A stretch of 64,000 nt of DNA from Castellaniella defragrans (GTDB lineage: Bacteria; Pseudomonadota; Gammaproteobacteria; Burkholderiales; Burkholderiaceae_B). The notes under the pieces are model-generated. The model ran no database searches and was not told the DNA's origin. It was given only the letters and a program-made list of their open reading frames with translations. Within the stretch, counting starts at the first letter, position 1. Each line of letters begins with the position of its first letter. Below are positions 25,405-35,323 of this stretch, one piece after another. A program made the translations under genes and the position numbers. Where the stretch lies: contig NZ_JACHIB010000012.1 in the NCBI RefSeq assembly GCF_014203015.1, positions 78,010-142,009 of the forward strand, written 5' to 3'.

Positions 25405-25443
25405 TCCGGCGCGCCGGCCGGACGGGCCCGCCCCGCCGGAGGC

Positions 25444-25992
25444 TCATTCCGCCTCGCGCAGGCAGCGCACGTCCAGGCTCGCGTCGCCACGCTCGCACGA
25501 CACCCAGGCCGTGCGGTCGGTGACGTTCACGCTCAGGCTCATGCTGCGTTCGGCCAGCGCCGCCAGGGCGCGCGTGGCCTCCGTGTCCAGCACATGGACC
25601 TGCAGGTTGGCGGCGCGCTCCAGCTTGCCGCGCACCCCGGACCACCAGACGTCCGCGCCGCGCCCGTAGGCCAGCACGATCACCCGGTCCGCCCGGCCGC
25701 AGGCCTTCAGCACGCGGCGCTCGTCGGGCAGGCCGACCTCGATCCACTGGCGCACCGCGCCGGTCAGGTCCAGGTTCCAAAGATCGGGCTCGTCGGTGTC
25801 GCTCAGCCCCCGCGTGAAGACCAGCCGCTCGTCGGCCTCGACCCACAGGGCGTAGGCCAGCAGCCGCACCATCAGGCGCTCGTCGGTCTCGGACGGGTGC
25901 CGCGCGACGGTGACGGCATGGCTGCCGTAGTAGGCGCGGTCGTTGTCCGCGACGTGGAGTTCGGCTTTGTAGACGGTGGAGCGCAGGGCCAT
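25444..25992 (-). CDS. YaeQ-family protein
   Basis: A 182-residue protein beginning MALRSTVYKAELHVADNDRA, the characteristic N-terminus of the YaeQ family, with DEPDLW and QWIEVGLPDERR further on. YaeQ has a PD-(D/E)XK nuclease-like fold, and its cellular role is not settled. The start at 25992 is set by family alignment; the frame extends upstream without conserved sequence. It is convergent with the aldo/keto reductase and forms the left border of the large minus-strand cluster. Confidence 0.85.
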   Translation of the reverse strand: MALRSTVYKAELHVADNDRAYYGSHAVTVARHPSETDERLMVRLLAYALWVEADERLVFTRGLSDTDEPDLWNLDLTGAVRQWIEVGLPDERRVLKACGRADRVIVLAYGRGADVWWSGVRGKLERAANLQVHVLDTEATRALAALAERSMSLSVNVTDRTAWVSCERGDASLDVRCLREAE

Positions 25993-26136
25993 GGATGGAG
26001 ACAGCCAGCAAAAAGGGGATAGTCTACCGCGTGTCCACCGCGTGCACGGCAGGCCATCCGACACAGGCCATCCGATGCGCCGGAATGCCCCGCCAGACGG
26101 ACGCGCGCACGCCGGCACCGGGGCGCCCTGCCCGAT

Positions 26137-27186
26137 TCAGGCCATCCCAGCCTCGGACGCGATACAGACGTTGCGCTGCATCCCGAGCCCGCCGATGGTG
26201 CCTTCCAGTACGTCGCCAGGCTTCAGGTAACGCCCGAAGTGCGTGCCGTTGCCCGCCGGCGAACCGGTGATCAGGATGTCTCCCGGCCAGAGCTGCACCT
26301 GGCTGCTCAGGTATTCGATCAGCCGCGGAATCGTGAAGATCATGTCGGCCGTGCTTTCATCCTGCATGACCCGGCCGTTCAGCTTGAGGGTGATGCGCAG
26401 ATCCTGCGGGTCGGGAACCTGGGAGGCCGGCACAAGATACGGTCCCATCGGACTGAAACCCGGCAGCCCCTTTCCCATCACCCAGTCGGTGCCCAGCGCC
26501 TTCAGGTCCTGGCGATGCACCCGGGCGCGGTTCGTGATGTCGTTGACGATCGTGTAGCCAGCAATGCAATCCCGGGCCTCGTCCCGCGACACCCGGTAGC
26601 AGGGCTTGCCGATCACGACCGCCAGTTCGAGCTCCCAGTCGGGCTGCTCGACATGGCCGGGAATCCGGATCGGATCGTACGGTCCGGCGATCGCGGACCA
26701 GGGTTTGGTGAAGATGTAGGGGGCGCCGCGCTCGGCACGCTCGTCCATCAAGCGCACGGCATAGGCCCGGCATTCATCGGCCGACATGCCCTGGGTGGCC
26801 GGATCGCCGCGCTGATCCACGATCAGGTCGATCACGTGCTTGCGATAATTGGCGCCCGAACAGAAGAACTGTCGCGGCCGTTCGATGGGCGCATGCACGC
26901 GCAGGCGGCCCACGTCGACCGGTTCGGCGGGCAGTCCCTGCCCATGCGTCCAGCAGCCGGCGAGATGGTCCGCCAGGCGCGACAGAGCAAGAGCGTTGCC
27001 GGCCCAGTCGTCCAGCATCGTCAGCAGGGATTCGATGCCCGTCAGGGGAGTTCCCAGGCGCCGGGACAAAGGCTGCAGCCCCGCCAATGCCAGCACCTTG
27101 CCGTCCATCACCAGCCCCGGAAAACCGGGCGAACCCGCAAGCGAAAAAGTTCCCAGCGCATAGGCGCCCGATGCCGCAATGGCCAT
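26137..27186 (-). CDS. Fumarylacetoacetate hydrolase family protein (2)
   Basis: A 349-residue FAH-family enzyme. The C-terminal catalytic half has the metal ligands Glu185 and Glu187 in WELELAVVIGKP, Asp216 in VNDITNR, and Lys239 in VMGKG; ITGSPAGNGTHFGRYLKPGD near 310 completes the signature. An unusual insertion (about residues 120-155) separates GANYRKH from FTKP. Family members hydrolyse C-C bonds of acylpyruvates or decarboxylate and isomerise ring-cleavage products. It is the last gene of the minus-strand catabolic cluster, 329 bases from its neighbour. Confidence 0.87.
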   Translation of the reverse strand: MAIAASGAYALGTFSLAGSPGFPGLVMDGKVLALAGLQPLSRRLGTPLTGIESLLTMLDDWAGNALALSRLADHLAGCWTHGQGLPAEPVDVGRLRVHAPIERPRQFFCSGANYRKHVIDLIVDQRGDPATQGMSADECRAYAVRLMDERAERGAPYIFTKPWSAIAGPYDPIRIPGHVEQPDWELELAVVIGKPCYRVSRDEARDCIAGYTIVNDITNRARVHRQDLKALGTDWVMGKGLPGFSPMGPYLVPASQVPDPQDLRITLKLNGRVMQDESTADMIFTIPRLIEYLSSQVQLWPGDILITGSPAGNGTHFGRYLKPGDVLEGTIGGLGMQRNVCIASEAGMA

Positions 27187-27515
27187 GGTGTCAGTCCCTT
27201 ATGGCAAAGCGACGGAAGCCGCGAGACCTCGATCCGTGCGCCCAGCGGCACGGCCTCCCGTCCGGGCCGGCGGCGCCCGGCGGATCGGCGTGCCGGCCTC
27301 CGTCATGTCTGAATCCAGGCGCCCTGGCCGCATCATCCCCCCGTTCGGAGCGTCTCTCGCACCGGGCTTCGATGACGGCCTGAGGCCGAAAGCCGATCAG
27401 TTTACGACGATCCTCGCCCTGCGGCCGCATCCGGCCTTGATGGCCGGCTCGCACGACGGGCTGGCAGGGCCACCGGCGGCCGGACGAAAACCATCAGTCG
27501 CGCAGCCGGTCTCCT
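27187..27515. other. 329-bp region between two FAH-family genes
   Basis: Both neighbours run on the minus strand. Short frames are open here (for example 27191-27454 minus) but have Arg-rich, low-quality translations and no ribosome site. I see no tRNA, terminator or clear operator. It may contain an internal promoter for the last gene, or be a remnant of a lost gene. Confidence 0.4.
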
Positions 27516-28505
27516 TCAGGCCGCGGCCTTCGCGGGCACCATGCGGTGGTCGATCGCCCCGAAGACGCTCCGTCCATCCTCGCCGAACATCTCGAAACGC
27601 AAACGTTCCCCGAATGCGAGGAAGGGTGTCCGGGGCGCGCCCTGATCGATGACTTCGACCGCGCGCCGCTCGGCCAGGCAGGCGGAGCCCACCGCGCGAT
27701 GATTGCGGTTCGAGAAGGTGCCCGATCCGAGGATGGTGCCCGCCCGCAGGTTGCGGTTGTACGCCAGGTGAGCCACCAATTCGCCGAAACCGAAATCCAT
27801 CTCGCGCCCGTTGGGGTGGCCGAATGGCTCGCCGTTGCGGCTGACGTGCAGGTCCAGCGCCACCCGTCCACCCGACCAGGCCGCACCCAGCTCGTCGGGC
27901 GTGACAGCGACCGGAGCGAATGCCGTGGATGGCTTGGCCTGGATGAAGCCGAAGCCCATGGACAGCTCGCGGAACAGGTGCGCCCTCATGCTCATGTCGT
28001 TGAACAGCATCAGCAGACGAACATGGGACAAGGCCCGCCCGGGATCGACCCCCATCGGAACATCATCGAGCACGACGGCGACCTCGCCCTCGAAATCGCC
28101 CTGGTCCGATTCCTGCGGAAAAGGATAATCGTCCTGCGCCCCCAGAAAATCATCGCTCTGGCGCTGAACCAGGATGGGGACGCCCGGTGTTTTCTTGACC
28201 GTCAGCCGGTAGGCCTCCTCCATGATGTTGCCATGGTTGAGAAAGGCGGAGGCATCCACGAACTGGTAGGCGCGCGGCAACGGCGCCAGGGCACGCGCCG
28301 GATCGAAGGCGAAGCTGTCGGGAGCCCGCCCTGCATCGAGCAGCTCGTACCGCTGCCGCAACACGGGTTCCAGCGCCTGCCACCGCTCCAGTGCCGCCTG
28401 CAGGGTCGGCGCAATGTCCACCGCCATGACCGCACGGCTCAAATCCCGGGAAACCAGCGCAAGTGCGCCGTCCCGCTCACCATTTCTGATGCTTGCGAAT
28501 TTCAT
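27516..28505 (-). CDS. Fumarylacetoacetate hydrolase family protein (1)
   Basis: A 329-residue FAH-family enzyme with an N-terminal extension domain (about 1-80, FAA_hydrolase_N_2-like). Catalytic metal ligands: Glu139 and Glu141 in DFEGEVAVV, Asp170 in FNDMSMR, with Lys191 in QAKPSTAFAP; GTILGSGTFSN is the C-terminal signature. Start ATG 28505 follows CAGGAG; the frame opens 11 codons further upstream inside the preceding gene. Likely role: hydrolysis of an acylpyruvate or similar product late in a ring-cleavage pathway. It is paralogous in fold, but not closely similar, to the FAH gene at 26137. Confidence 0.88.
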   Translation of the reverse strand: MKFASIRNGERDGALALVSRDLSRAVMAVDIAPTLQAALERWQALEPVLRQRYELLDAGRAPDSFAFDPARALAPLPRAYQFVDASAFLNHGNIMEEAYRLTVKKTPGVPILVQRQSDDFLGAQDDYPFPQESDQGDFEGEVAVVLDDVPMGVDPGRALSHVRLLMLFNDMSMRAHLFRELSMGFGFIQAKPSTAFAPVAVTPDELGAAWSGGRVALDLHVSRNGEPFGHPNGREMDFGFGELVAHLAYNRNLRAGTILGSGTFSNRNHRAVGSACLAERRAVEVIDQGAPRTPFLAFGERLRFEMFGEDGRSVFGAIDHRMVPAKAAA

Positions 28506-28534
28506 CTTGCAACTCCTGAAAAATTCTTCGCGGA

Positions 28535-29290
28535 TCATCCCAGCTGGCGACCGCCATCGACAGGAATGACGGCTCCCGTGGTGAAGGCGAGGCTGGTGGC
28601 CGCCGCCACCACGGCGGCGCCGACCTCCCGGGGTTCGGCCAGCCGGCCCAGCGGGGTGCGTCCCGCCTGTTCCGCATGCCAGCCAGGATCCATCTGCCGG
28701 ACGAAATCGGTCTCCGCCAGGCCGGGCGATACCGACACGACGCGGACATGCGGCGCCAGCGCCCGGGCCAGCGAGCGGGTCATGTTGTCAAGCGCGGCCT
28801 TGGAGGCGCAGTACATGACGTTGCTGCCCATGGCGCTGACCGCCGCAATCGACGAGATGTTCACAACCAGCCCGTAACCATGCGCCATCAGCAGGGAGCG
28901 GAACGCACGGATCGCCGCGTAGGGGCCGCGCACGTTGGTCGCAAGTATCTCGTCGATCAGTGCGTCGTCCAGTTCATCGAGATGCGCATGCGGCACGAAC
29001 CGGGTCGTTCCTGCGCAATTGACCAGCACATCGCAGCGTCCGTAGTGCTGCCGGACCTGCCGCGCCAGATCCTCCAGGGCGGCGCTGTCCGTCACGGGCG
29101 CGCGACGCGCGCTGTGCGCCGGAACGGCGCGCGGCAAGGCGGCCGCCAGCGCATCGGCACGCGCACGGCCATGGTGATAGCCGACCACGACGCTGGCGCC
29201 GGCCGCGGCCAGCGCCTCGCAGATGGCGGCGCCGATGCCGCCGGCACCGCCCGTGACCACCGCTACCTTGCCCAGCAGGCTCCCGGCCAC
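28535..29290 (-). CDS. Short-chain dehydrogenase/reductase
   Basis: A 251-residue classical SDR. TGGAGGIGAAI (13-23) binds the cofactor, NCAG occurs at 91-94, Ser146/147 in VNISS, and the catalytic YCASK gives Tyr160 and Lys164. The end VDGGRQLG is family-typical. The start is GTG 29290, one base after the HisD-like gene's stop codon, with GAAGGCGG upstream, so the two are translationally coupled. Together they may carry out consecutive alcohol oxidations in the pathway. Confidence 0.9.
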   Translation of the reverse strand: MAGSLLGKVAVVTGGAGGIGAAICEALAAAGASVVVGYHHGRARADALAAALPRAVPAHSARRAPVTDSAALEDLARQVRQHYGRCDVLVNCAGTTRFVPHAHLDELDDALIDEILATNVRGPYAAIRAFRSLLMAHGYGLVVNISSIAAVSAMGSNVMYCASKAALDNMTRSLARALAPHVRVVSVSPGLAETDFVRQMDPGWHAEQAGRTPLGRLAEPREVGAAVVAAATSLAFTTGAVIPVDGGRQLG

Positions 29291-29291
29291 G

Positions 29292-30572
29292 TCAGGCCGC
29301 CTTCAGCCGGCGCACGCGGATGTCCGCCTGCTCCTTGTGCCCGCTCAACTGCTCATAGCCGCACAGACGGGAACAGTACTCGCCGATCATGACGCTGGCC
29401 TCGTCCGTCAGCACCCGCTGGTAGGTATGGGTCTTGATGAACTTGCCCACCCACAGCCCGCCGGTGTAGCGGCCGGCTCCCTGGGTCGGCAGGGTGTGGT
29501 TGGTGCCGATGACCTTGTCGCCATAGCTCACGTTGGTTCGATGCCCCAGGAACAAGGCGCCATAGCAGGTCATGTTGCGCAAGTACCAGTCGGGATCGCG
29601 GGTCATCACCTGCACGTGCTCGGAGCACAGCCGCTCGGCTTCCTGCAGGGCTTCCCCATCGGTATCGCACAGAATGATCTCGCCGTAATCCCGCCAGGAG
29701 ACTTCCAGCACGCTGGCCGACGGCAGGCGAGCGCGGACCCGTTCGATCGCCTCCGGCAATTCGTCGGCGATCTTGCGACTGGTGGTGATGCAATACGCCG
29801 GCGAGGTCGGCCCATGCTCGGCCTGGCCCATCAGGTCGACGGCCACCAGTTCAGCGTCCACCGAATCGTCGCAGATGACCAGCGTCTCGGTCGGCCCCGC
29901 CAGCAGGTCGATGCCGACCCGGCCGAACAACTGCCGCTTGGCTTCGGCCACATAGGCATTGCCGGGTCCGACCAGCATGTCCACCGCCGGGATGCTGCCG
30001 GTGCCCAGGGCCATGGCGGCAACGGCCTGCACCCCGCCCAGGCAGTAGATTTCGTCCGCCCCCGCCAGGTGCATGGCCGCCACGATTTCGGGGCACGGCC
30101 GGCCCTGGAACGGAGGCGCGCAGGCGATCACGCGCTTGACGCCGGCCACCTTGGCCGTCAGGACGCTCATGTGGGCCGATGCGATCAGCGGATATTTGCC
30201 GCCCGGTATGTAGCACCCCACGGAATTGACCGGGATGTTGCGATGCCCCAGCACCACCCCCGGCAGCGTCTCCACTTCGACGTCGTGCATGGAATTGCGC
30301 TGGATCTGGGCGAAGCGGCGGATCTGCGCCTGGGCGAAGCGAATGTCCTCCAGCGTGCCGGCAGGCAGGCTGTCGATGCACGCCCGGATTTCGGCCTCGC
30401 TCAGGCGGAACGACTCCGGCGCCCACTGGTCGAATTTTTCGGAATACTCGCGGACGGCCGCGTCGCCGCGGGCTTCGACGTCGGCCAGAATGGCTTCGAC
30501 CGTGGCGCGGACCCGGGCATCGAGTTCGGCCTTGACCGCCTTCGACTTGCCCCGCTTGATGTAATGAATCAT
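29292..30572 (-). CDS. Histidinol dehydrogenase-like NAD-dependent dehydrogenase (HpsN group)
   Basis: A 426-residue HisD-family enzyme. The zinc ligands of histidinol dehydrogenase are kept: Gln250 and His253 (GQAEHGPTS), Asp352 ([15 protein letters not shown]) and His412 ([10 protein letters not shown]); the acid/base pair Glu318-His319 is present. The N-terminus [10 protein letters not shown] and the catabolic context fit paralogues such as sulfopropanediol 3-dehydrogenase rather than biosynthetic HisD, and no other his genes are nearby. It would oxidise a primary alcohol in two NAD-dependent steps to a carboxylate. ATG 30572 overlaps the RND stop (ATGA). The natural substrate here is unknown. 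Confidence 0.85.
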   Translation of the reverse strand: MIHYIKRGKSKAVKAELDARVRATVEAILADVEARGDAAVREYSEKFDQWAPESFRLSEAEIRACIDSLPAGTLEDIRFAQAQIRRFAQIQRNSMHDVEVETLPGVVLGHRNIPVNSVGCYIPGGKYPLIASAHMSVLTAKVAGVKRVIACAPPFQGRPCPEIVAAMHLAGADEIYCLGGVQAVAAMALGTGSIPAVDMLVGPGNAYVAEAKRQLFGRVGIDLLAGPTETLVICDDSVDAELVAVDLMGQAEHGPTSPAYCITTSRKIADELPEAIERVRARLPSASVLEVSWRDYGEIILCDTDGEALQEAERLCSEHVQVMTRDPDWYLRNMTCYGALFLGHRTNVSYGDKVIGTNHTLPTQGAGRYTGGLWVGKFIKTHTYQRVLTDEASVMIGEYCSRLCGYEQLSGHKEQADIRVRRLKAA

Positions 30573-33049
30573 GAAACACTCCGTTCTTGCTTGAATGAAT
30601 GCGTTTGCCTTTTGCGCCGGAACCAGCTTGGCCGGCCCCGAAGTCCCCACGCGCCGGATGCCTGCCGGGACGAAGCCTCGGGCAGCAGGAAGTAGGCCAG
30701 CGCCGGCAGCAGGACCAGGGCGCCCACCATGTTCCACAGGAACATGAAGGCCAGCAGAATGCCCATGTCGGCCTGGAACTTGATGGCCGAGAAAGCCCAG
30801 GTGGCCACTCCGGCAGCCAGGGTCAGCCCCGTGAGCAGGACAACCTTGCCGGTGAAGGCCAGGGCCTCGTAGTACGCCTGCGACAAGCTGCGTCCCGCGC
30901 GAATCTGCGCCAGCGTGACCGAAAGGATGTACAGGGCATAGTCCACGCCGATCCCCACGCCCAGGGCGATCACCGGCAGGGTCGCCACCTTCACCCCCAT
31001 CCCCAGCCACACCATCAGGGCTTCGGCCAGGGCCGAGGTCAGCATGAGCGGCAGGACCGCCACCAGCACCGCGCGCCAGGACCGGAAGGTGACGAAGCAC
31101 AGCACGACCACCGCGCCATAGACCAGCAGCAGCATCCGGCGCCAGGCTTGCTCGACCACGATATTGGTCGCCGCGTCGATGCCGGAAGTCCCGGCGGCCA
31201 GCTTGAACCGGACCGCCTCGCCGTCGTTGCGGGCGGCAAAGGCCTCGACGTGATCCACCAATCGCGTCAAAGTGTCGGCCTTGTGGTCCCGCAGATAGAC
31301 GTACACGGTCAGCAGATCGCACGCATCGTTGTACACGCCCCGGGGCGCGCTGGCCGTCGCGAAATTGAGCATTTCCTGATTGCGGATCAGCGCCTGCCAT
31401 TTCGGATGGCCCTCGTTGAGCCCCATCAGCATGAAGCGGTTCAGACGCGCGAGCGATTGCGTCGATTCCACCCCCGGCAGCTGGCGCAGTTCCCACTCCA
31501 GCGTGTCCACCCGGCGCAGGGCCTCATAGTTCGCACAGCTGGCGCTGCCGCCCTTCGGCGTCTCCGCCATGATGGCGAAGACGTCGCTGCTGGCCCCGAA
31601 ATGGTCGTTCAGGAAGGCCACGTCGCGGTTGTAGCGGGAATCGGCCCGCAGTTCGGGCGCCCCGGGGTCCAGGTCGCCGATCTTGAGCTGCCGGCTGCCC
31701 AGCACGCCCAGCACGCCCAACGCCACGGCAGCGGATACCGCCAGCCACGCGCCGCGGCCGCGCGTGAACCGGTCCAGCATCCGCCAGAAGGGGTGCCGCT
31801 CTCCCATTTCCGCCCGCTGCTCGATCCGCAGGCTGCGGGCCGCGGCGGCCGGACTCACGCCGGTGTAGGACAGCAGGATCGGCAGGAGGATCAGGTTCGT
31901 GAAGATGAGGACGGCCACCCCCAGGCTGGCGGCGATGGCCAGTTCCTGGATGACGCGGATATCGATGACCAGCAGCACGGCGAATCCGACCACGTCGGCC
32001 AGCAGCGCGGTCAGCCCCGCCAGGAAGAGCCGGCGGAAGGTATAGCGCGCGGCGACGTACTTGTGCGTCCCCCGGCCGATGTCCTGCATGATGCCGTTCA
32101 TCTTCTGCGCACCATGGCTCATGCCGATGGCGAAGACCAGGAACGGCACCAGCATCGAATAAGGATCCAGGTCGTAGCCCAGGCCTGCCACCAGGCCCAG
32201 TTGCCACAGCACCGCCACCAGCGAACTGAGCACCACCAGCGCCGTGGAACGCACACAACGCGTGAACCAGTAGACCACTGCTGTCGCGATGAGTATCGCC
32301 AGGGCGAAGAACAGCAGCACTTCCTGCAGCCCGGCGATCAGATCGCCCACGATCTTGGCGAACCCGGTGATGTGGATGGCGATCCCATTGCCCTGGAAGC
32401 GCGTGCGGATGGACTCGAGCTGCTGCGACAGGCGGTCGTAATCGAGCTCGGCGCCATCCGGCAGCCGGCTCAGCAGGGGCACGAAGATCACGCTGGACCG
32501 CCGATCGCGGGCCACGATCTGCTGCGCGTCGCCCGAACGCATCACATTGGCCTCGAGCTGCCTCAGGCTGGCGGCGGAACCATCGTAGCCGTCGGGGATG
32601 ATCGGGCCGCCCTCCATGCCGTCCTCGGTGACGCCGACCCAGCGGGTGCCGGGCGTCCAGAGGGACTTCATGCCAACCCGGTCCACGCCGGGCAGCAGGA
32701 ACACTGCATCGTTGATCTGGCGCAGCGTTTCCATGTAGGCGGCGTCGTAGATGCTCGCGCCCTCGTGCTCGACGGCGATCCGCACCGCATTGCCCAGGCC
32801 CTGGAGATCCTGCTTGTGCGCCAGGTAGTTGACGATGTAAGGGTGTCCCGTTGGAATCGTCTTTTCAAAACTGGCATTCAGGCGCAGGCCCAGCGCCTGC
32901 CACCCCAGAAGGATCGACACCAGGAGGCAGGACACCACCACCAGCAGGCGGTGATTGAACAGCACGCGCTCCAGCCCGGAGCCCGACGCCCGGTCGAAAT
33001 CAGCCAGGCGTGCGACGACCGGCTGCTCGGCGGAAGAATGAATATGCAT
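30569..33049 (-). CDS. RND/MMPL-superfamily permease
   Basis: An 826-residue inner-membrane protein with two repeated halves, each one helix, a large periplasmic loop (about 55-240 and 470-625) and five helices. It resembles MMPL/HpnN-type hydrophobe transporters, not drug-efflux AcrB (about 1040 residues). [15 protein letters not shown] in the second half carries the Asp of the proton relay; the matching first-half segment, [15 protein letters not shown], lacks it. It follows the YCF48 gene by 10 bases and overlaps the HisD-like gene. From memory, such permeases recur with YCF48, DUF1302 and DUF1329 genes in clusters degrading hydrophobic compounds. Confidence 0.85.
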   Translation of the reverse strand: MHIHSSAEQPVVARLADFDRASGSGLERVLFNHRLLVVVSCLLVSILLGWQALGLRLNASFEKTIPTGHPYIVNYLAHKQDLQGLGNAVRIAVEHEGASIYDAAYMETLRQINDAVFLLPGVDRVGMKSLWTPGTRWVGVTEDGMEGGPIIPDGYDGSAASLRQLEANVMRSGDAQQIVARDRRSSVIFVPLLSRLPDGAELDYDRLSQQLESIRTRFQGNGIAIHITGFAKIVGDLIAGLQEVLLFFALAILIATAVVYWFTRCVRSTALVVLSSLVAVLWQLGLVAGLGYDLDPYSMLVPFLVFAIGMSHGAQKMNGIMQDIGRGTHKYVAARYTFRRLFLAGLTALLADVVGFAVLLVIDIRVIQELAIAASLGVAVLIFTNLILLPILLSYTGVSPAAAARSLRIEQRAEMGERHPFWRMLDRFTRGRGAWLAVSAAVALGVLGVLGSRQLKIGDLDPGAPELRADSRYNRDVAFLNDHFGASSDVFAIMAETPKGGSASCANYEALRRVDTLEWELRQLPGVESTQSLARLNRFMLMGLNEGHPKWQALIRNQEMLNFATASAPRGVYNDACDLLTVYVYLRDHKADTLTRLVDHVEAFAARNDGEAVRFKLAAGTSGIDAATNIVVEQAWRRMLLLVYGAVVVLCFVTFRSWRAVLVAVLPLMLTSALAEALMVWLGMGVKVATLPVIALGVGIGVDYALYILSVTLAQIRAGRSLSQAYYEALAFTGKVVLLTGLTLAAGVATWAFSAIKFQADMGILLAFMFLWNMVGALVLLPALAYFLLPEASSRQASGAWGLRGRPSWFRRKRQTHSFKQERSVS

Positions 33050-33059
33050 GGTGTTTCCT

Positions 33060-34202
33060 TCAATCGCGCAGGATCAGGGATTCGGCGGACTTCCTGACGA
33101 TGCCCTGCAGCGTCGTCGCCAGCAGGATGCCTTCCGGCAGCAGGGTCAGGCTCGTCACCTGCGGCAGCCGGACCGCATCCAGGGCGCTCAGGCTGCGGCC
33201 CATGTCCGTGCTGGCATATACCTGCCCGGACTGCGTCGCCAGCAGCAGGCGGCCATGGTCGTCCAGGGCGCTGGCGATGACGGAGGCATGCTCCGGCACG
33301 GGCACCGGCTCCCAGCGCTCGCCGCCCGCCGGCCGGCGAAACGCCCGCCCCCTCAGCCCGGCGACGACCAGATCTCCGCGCGGACTGGCCCGCAAGGTGA
33401 AATAGCTGCCCTGATACGGCGTGGTCACCTGGCGGAAATGGGCGCCTCCATCGCGGGACAGGAGCACCAGCCCCTGCTCTCCCGCCAGGTAAAGCCCCTC
33501 GGACGTGGACTGGATGGCATACAGGTGCAAGGCCATCGGGTTTTCCACCTGCGCCGCCAGGCTGTGCCAGCTCCGTCCGCCGTCCACGGTCCTCAGGATC
33601 AGGTTGTAGGCGCCGACGACCAGGCCATGCCGCGCATCGCTGAAATACACGTCCAGGAACGGCTTGTCGGGCCCATCCGCCACCATCCGGCGGGCCGCCG
33701 CGAGATGCCGCGCGGCCCCTTCGGAAGCCGCGTCCAGTGCCAGTGCCGCATCCAGCATGCGCTGCGCCGCCGTGCGGCCATCGAGCTGGCGCTCCCAGGT
33801 CTGCCCGCCATCGCGGGTATGCAGCACCGTACCGAAATGTCCTACCGCCCAGCCTTCCTGCGGTGTGGGAAACGTGACCGCGGTCAGCGTGACGCTCACG
33901 GGAACCTGCGCCTGGCGCCAGCTGCGGCCGGCATCGTCGGACCACAGGATCAGGCCGCGCTCGCCTACCGCCACCACCCGCGACCCCGCCCGCGCGATCG
34001 CCTGCAGGGCGGCGCGCTCGGGATGCTCGACCCGCAGGGCGGGGCGTTCATCGGCTTCGGGCATGGCCCGGCTAGCGCCCGGCGCAGCCAGGCCGAAAAT
34101 CGCCGCGCCCATCAGGATCAGTCCCGGCAGCACCCGCCGGCCCGCGGCGCCGGCCGCGATGAGGGCGGCCGGCCTGCGGCCGCGAAATATTCCGCTTTTC
34201 AC
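33060..34202 (-). CDS. YCF48/BNR-repeat periplasmic beta-propeller protein
   Basis: A 380-residue protein with an N-terminal signal or anchor segment (hydrophobic 24-40, cleavage possible after ASRA) and at least five Asp-box motifs: SDDAGRSW (88-95), TRDGGQTW (129-136), TVDGGRSW (205-212), SRDGGAHF (249-256) and STDMGRSL (331-338). This predicts a seven-bladed propeller related to YCF48/photosystem II assembly factors, here probably a partner of the RND permease encoded 10 bases downstream. The start is GTG 34202 with GGAG 9 bases upstream. It is the first gene after a terminator, so it begins a second transcription unit. Confidence 0.85.
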   Translation of the reverse strand: MKSGIFRGRRPAALIAAGAAGRRVLPGLILMGAAIFGLAAPGASRAMPEADERPALRVEHPERAALQAIARAGSRVVAVGERGLILWSDDAGRSWRQAQVPVSVTLTAVTFPTPQEGWAVGHFGTVLHTRDGGQTWERQLDGRTAAQRMLDAALALDAASEGAARHLAAARRMVADGPDKPFLDVYFSDARHGLVVGAYNLILRTVDGGRSWHSLAAQVENPMALHLYAIQSTSEGLYLAGEQGLVLLSRDGGAHFRQVTTPYQGSYFTLRASPRGDLVVAGLRGRAFRRPAGGERWEPVPVPEHASVIASALDDHGRLLLATQSGQVYASTDMGRSLSALDAVRLPQVTSLTLLPEGILLATTLQGIVRKSAESLILRD

Positions 34203-34407
34203 TACTTGTCTCCAGAAATCGGCAGCCGTGTCCGGGACTGCCGCGGCGCCGAAGACTGTTTTCGCTTCGTACGCCGCACCCGCTCAAGATAGCGGCTTGC
34301 CAGGTATCCGAAAAATCGTTTCTTGAGATTCGAGGAATCCGCCAAACCGATGGATTGCCCAATGAGGTGCCGGGGTTGAGATGCCGGGCGGGACACTGCG
34401 CCCGGCG
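34203..34407. other. Promoter region of the YCF48-RND transcription unit
   Basis: This stretch lies between the terminator after the cyclase gene and the YCF48 start. It contains the 16-base motif shared with the main cluster promoter (34306-34321) and a CGGCAG/CTGCCG inverted repeat (around 34220-34242). It is noticeably more AT-rich around 34300-34330 than its surroundings. No gene is credible here. Confidence 0.5.
34306..34321. promoter_or_regulatory. Shared 16-base regulatory motif, copy 2
   Basis: ATCCGAAAAATCGTTT, matching 44673-44688 (ATCCAAAAAATCGTTT) at 15 of 16 bases. It lies 104 bases upstream of the YCF48 start codon, in the same orientation relative to the downstream minus-strand genes as copy 1. 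It is a candidate binding site for the LysR regulator encoded at 44788. Confidence 0.6.
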
Positions 34408-34445
34408 AAAAAAAGCAACCCCACCACGCAAGGCGGCAGGGTTGC
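34408..34445 (-). terminator. Rho-independent terminator after the cyclase gene
   Basis: On the minus strand, GCAACCC (34445-34439) pairs with GGGTTGC (34421-34415) around a 17-base loop and is followed directly by seven T residues (34414-34408). It lies 21 bases after the stop codon of the cyclase-family gene. This is the clearest intrinsic terminator in the window and divides the catabolic cluster into two transcription units. Confidence 0.85.
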
Positions 34446-34465
34446 CCCACTGGAGGCGGGCCGGC

Positions 34466-35275
34466 TTAGCGCGGCAACGCCATCAGCGCATCGTCGAAAA
34501 TCGCCACGGCCCGCGTCCAGCCAGCGGACCCGCCGCGCACCTTGTGCGGAAAGCAGCTGACGAAAAAGCCATCCGGCGGCAAGGATTCGAGGTTGTGCAG
34601 TTTTTCCAGGTGGCAATACCCGATGTCGCGCCCGGCCTTGTGGCCTTCCCAGATGAGCGATTTGTCGCCGGTCTGCGCCACCTTGCGCGCCGTATGGGAA
34701 AACGGCGCATCCCAGCTCCAGGCGTCGATGCCCGTCAGGCGCACGCCGCGCTCCAGCAGGTACATCGTCGCCTCGCGGCCCATGCCGCAGCCGCTTTGCA
34801 CATAGTCTCCCTGGCCATAGCGCTCTCCCGCGCGCGTATTGACCAGGACGATATCGAGCGGCTGCAGCACATGGCCGATCCGTTCGAGCTCGTCGGCCAC
34901 GTCCTGCGCCGTCGCCACGTAGCCATCAGGAAAATGGCGGAAATCCAGCTTGACCCCCGGCTGAAAGCACCATTCCAGAGGGACCTGATCGATCGTCCAG
35001 GAGGGCTTGCACTCGCCCAGGGCGGCGTCCTGGGTCGAATGGAAATGCCAGGGCGCATCCAGGTGCGTGCCGCTGTGCGTCGTCAGGGTCACCCATTCGG
35101 CGGCGGCGGCCTCTCCGTCGGGGTAGTCCTCCGCGACGGTTCCCGGAATCATGTCCAGGAATTCGTGCAAAGTATCCTTGTGCGTCATGTAGGTGATCTT
35201 GGGCGCCAACGGCGGCGGATCGGACAATACATCGTTTTCCAGAAAGATCGAAAGATCGACGAAACGTCTGCTCAT
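34466..35275 (-). CDS. Cyclase-family (kynurenine formamidase-like) metal-dependent hydrolase
   Basis: A 269-residue protein with the family metal-binding signature HSGTHLDAPWHF (His67, His71, Asp73, His77). The superfamily includes kynurenine formamidase, isatin hydrolase and polyketide cyclases, which hydrolyse cyclic or acyl amides and lactones or open small rings with Mn or Zn. There is no signal peptide. CAGGAG precedes the ATG. It lies 48 bases downstream of the FAD monooxygenase and ends at a strong terminator. In this pathway it could open a lactone or lactam or hydrolyse an amide formed after ring oxidation. Confidence 0.85.
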   Translation of the reverse strand: MSRRFVDLSIFLENDVLSDPPPLAPKITYMTHKDTLHEFLDMIPGTVAEDYPDGEAAAAEWVTLTTHSGTHLDAPWHFHSTQDAALGECKPSWTIDQVPLEWCFQPGVKLDFRHFPDGYVATAQDVADELERIGHVLQPLDIVLVNTRAGERYGQGDYVQSGCGMGREATMYLLERGVRLTGIDAWSWDAPFSHTARKVAQTGDKSLIWEGHKAGRDIGYCHLEKLHNLESLPPDGFFVSCFPHKVRGGSAGWTRAVAIFDDALMALPR

Positions 35276-35323
35276 GGCAGCTCCTGCTGTGTGTTGGACA
35301 TACGATCGGAAGGCGCCATCGCC

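Noticed and set aside
27191..27454. An 87-codon minus-strand frame in the gap between the FAH genes
   Set aside because: Arg/Gly/Pro-rich, no ribosome site and no recognisable family; treated as non-coding.
29292..30572. Histidine biosynthesis hisD
   Set aside because: The fold and ligands match, but the start sequence, the coupling to RND and SDR genes and the lack of other his genes argue for a catabolic paralogue.
29292..31496. A 734-codon version of the HisD-like gene
   Set aside because: The extra N-terminal ~308 residues are an out-of-frame reading of the RND gene. ATG 30572 has a ribosome site and matches the family start.
30599..33097. An 832-codon plus-strand frame antisense to the RND gene
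   Set aside because: Low-complexity GC-driven translation; the minus strand encodes an unmistakable RND permease with proper ribosome context.
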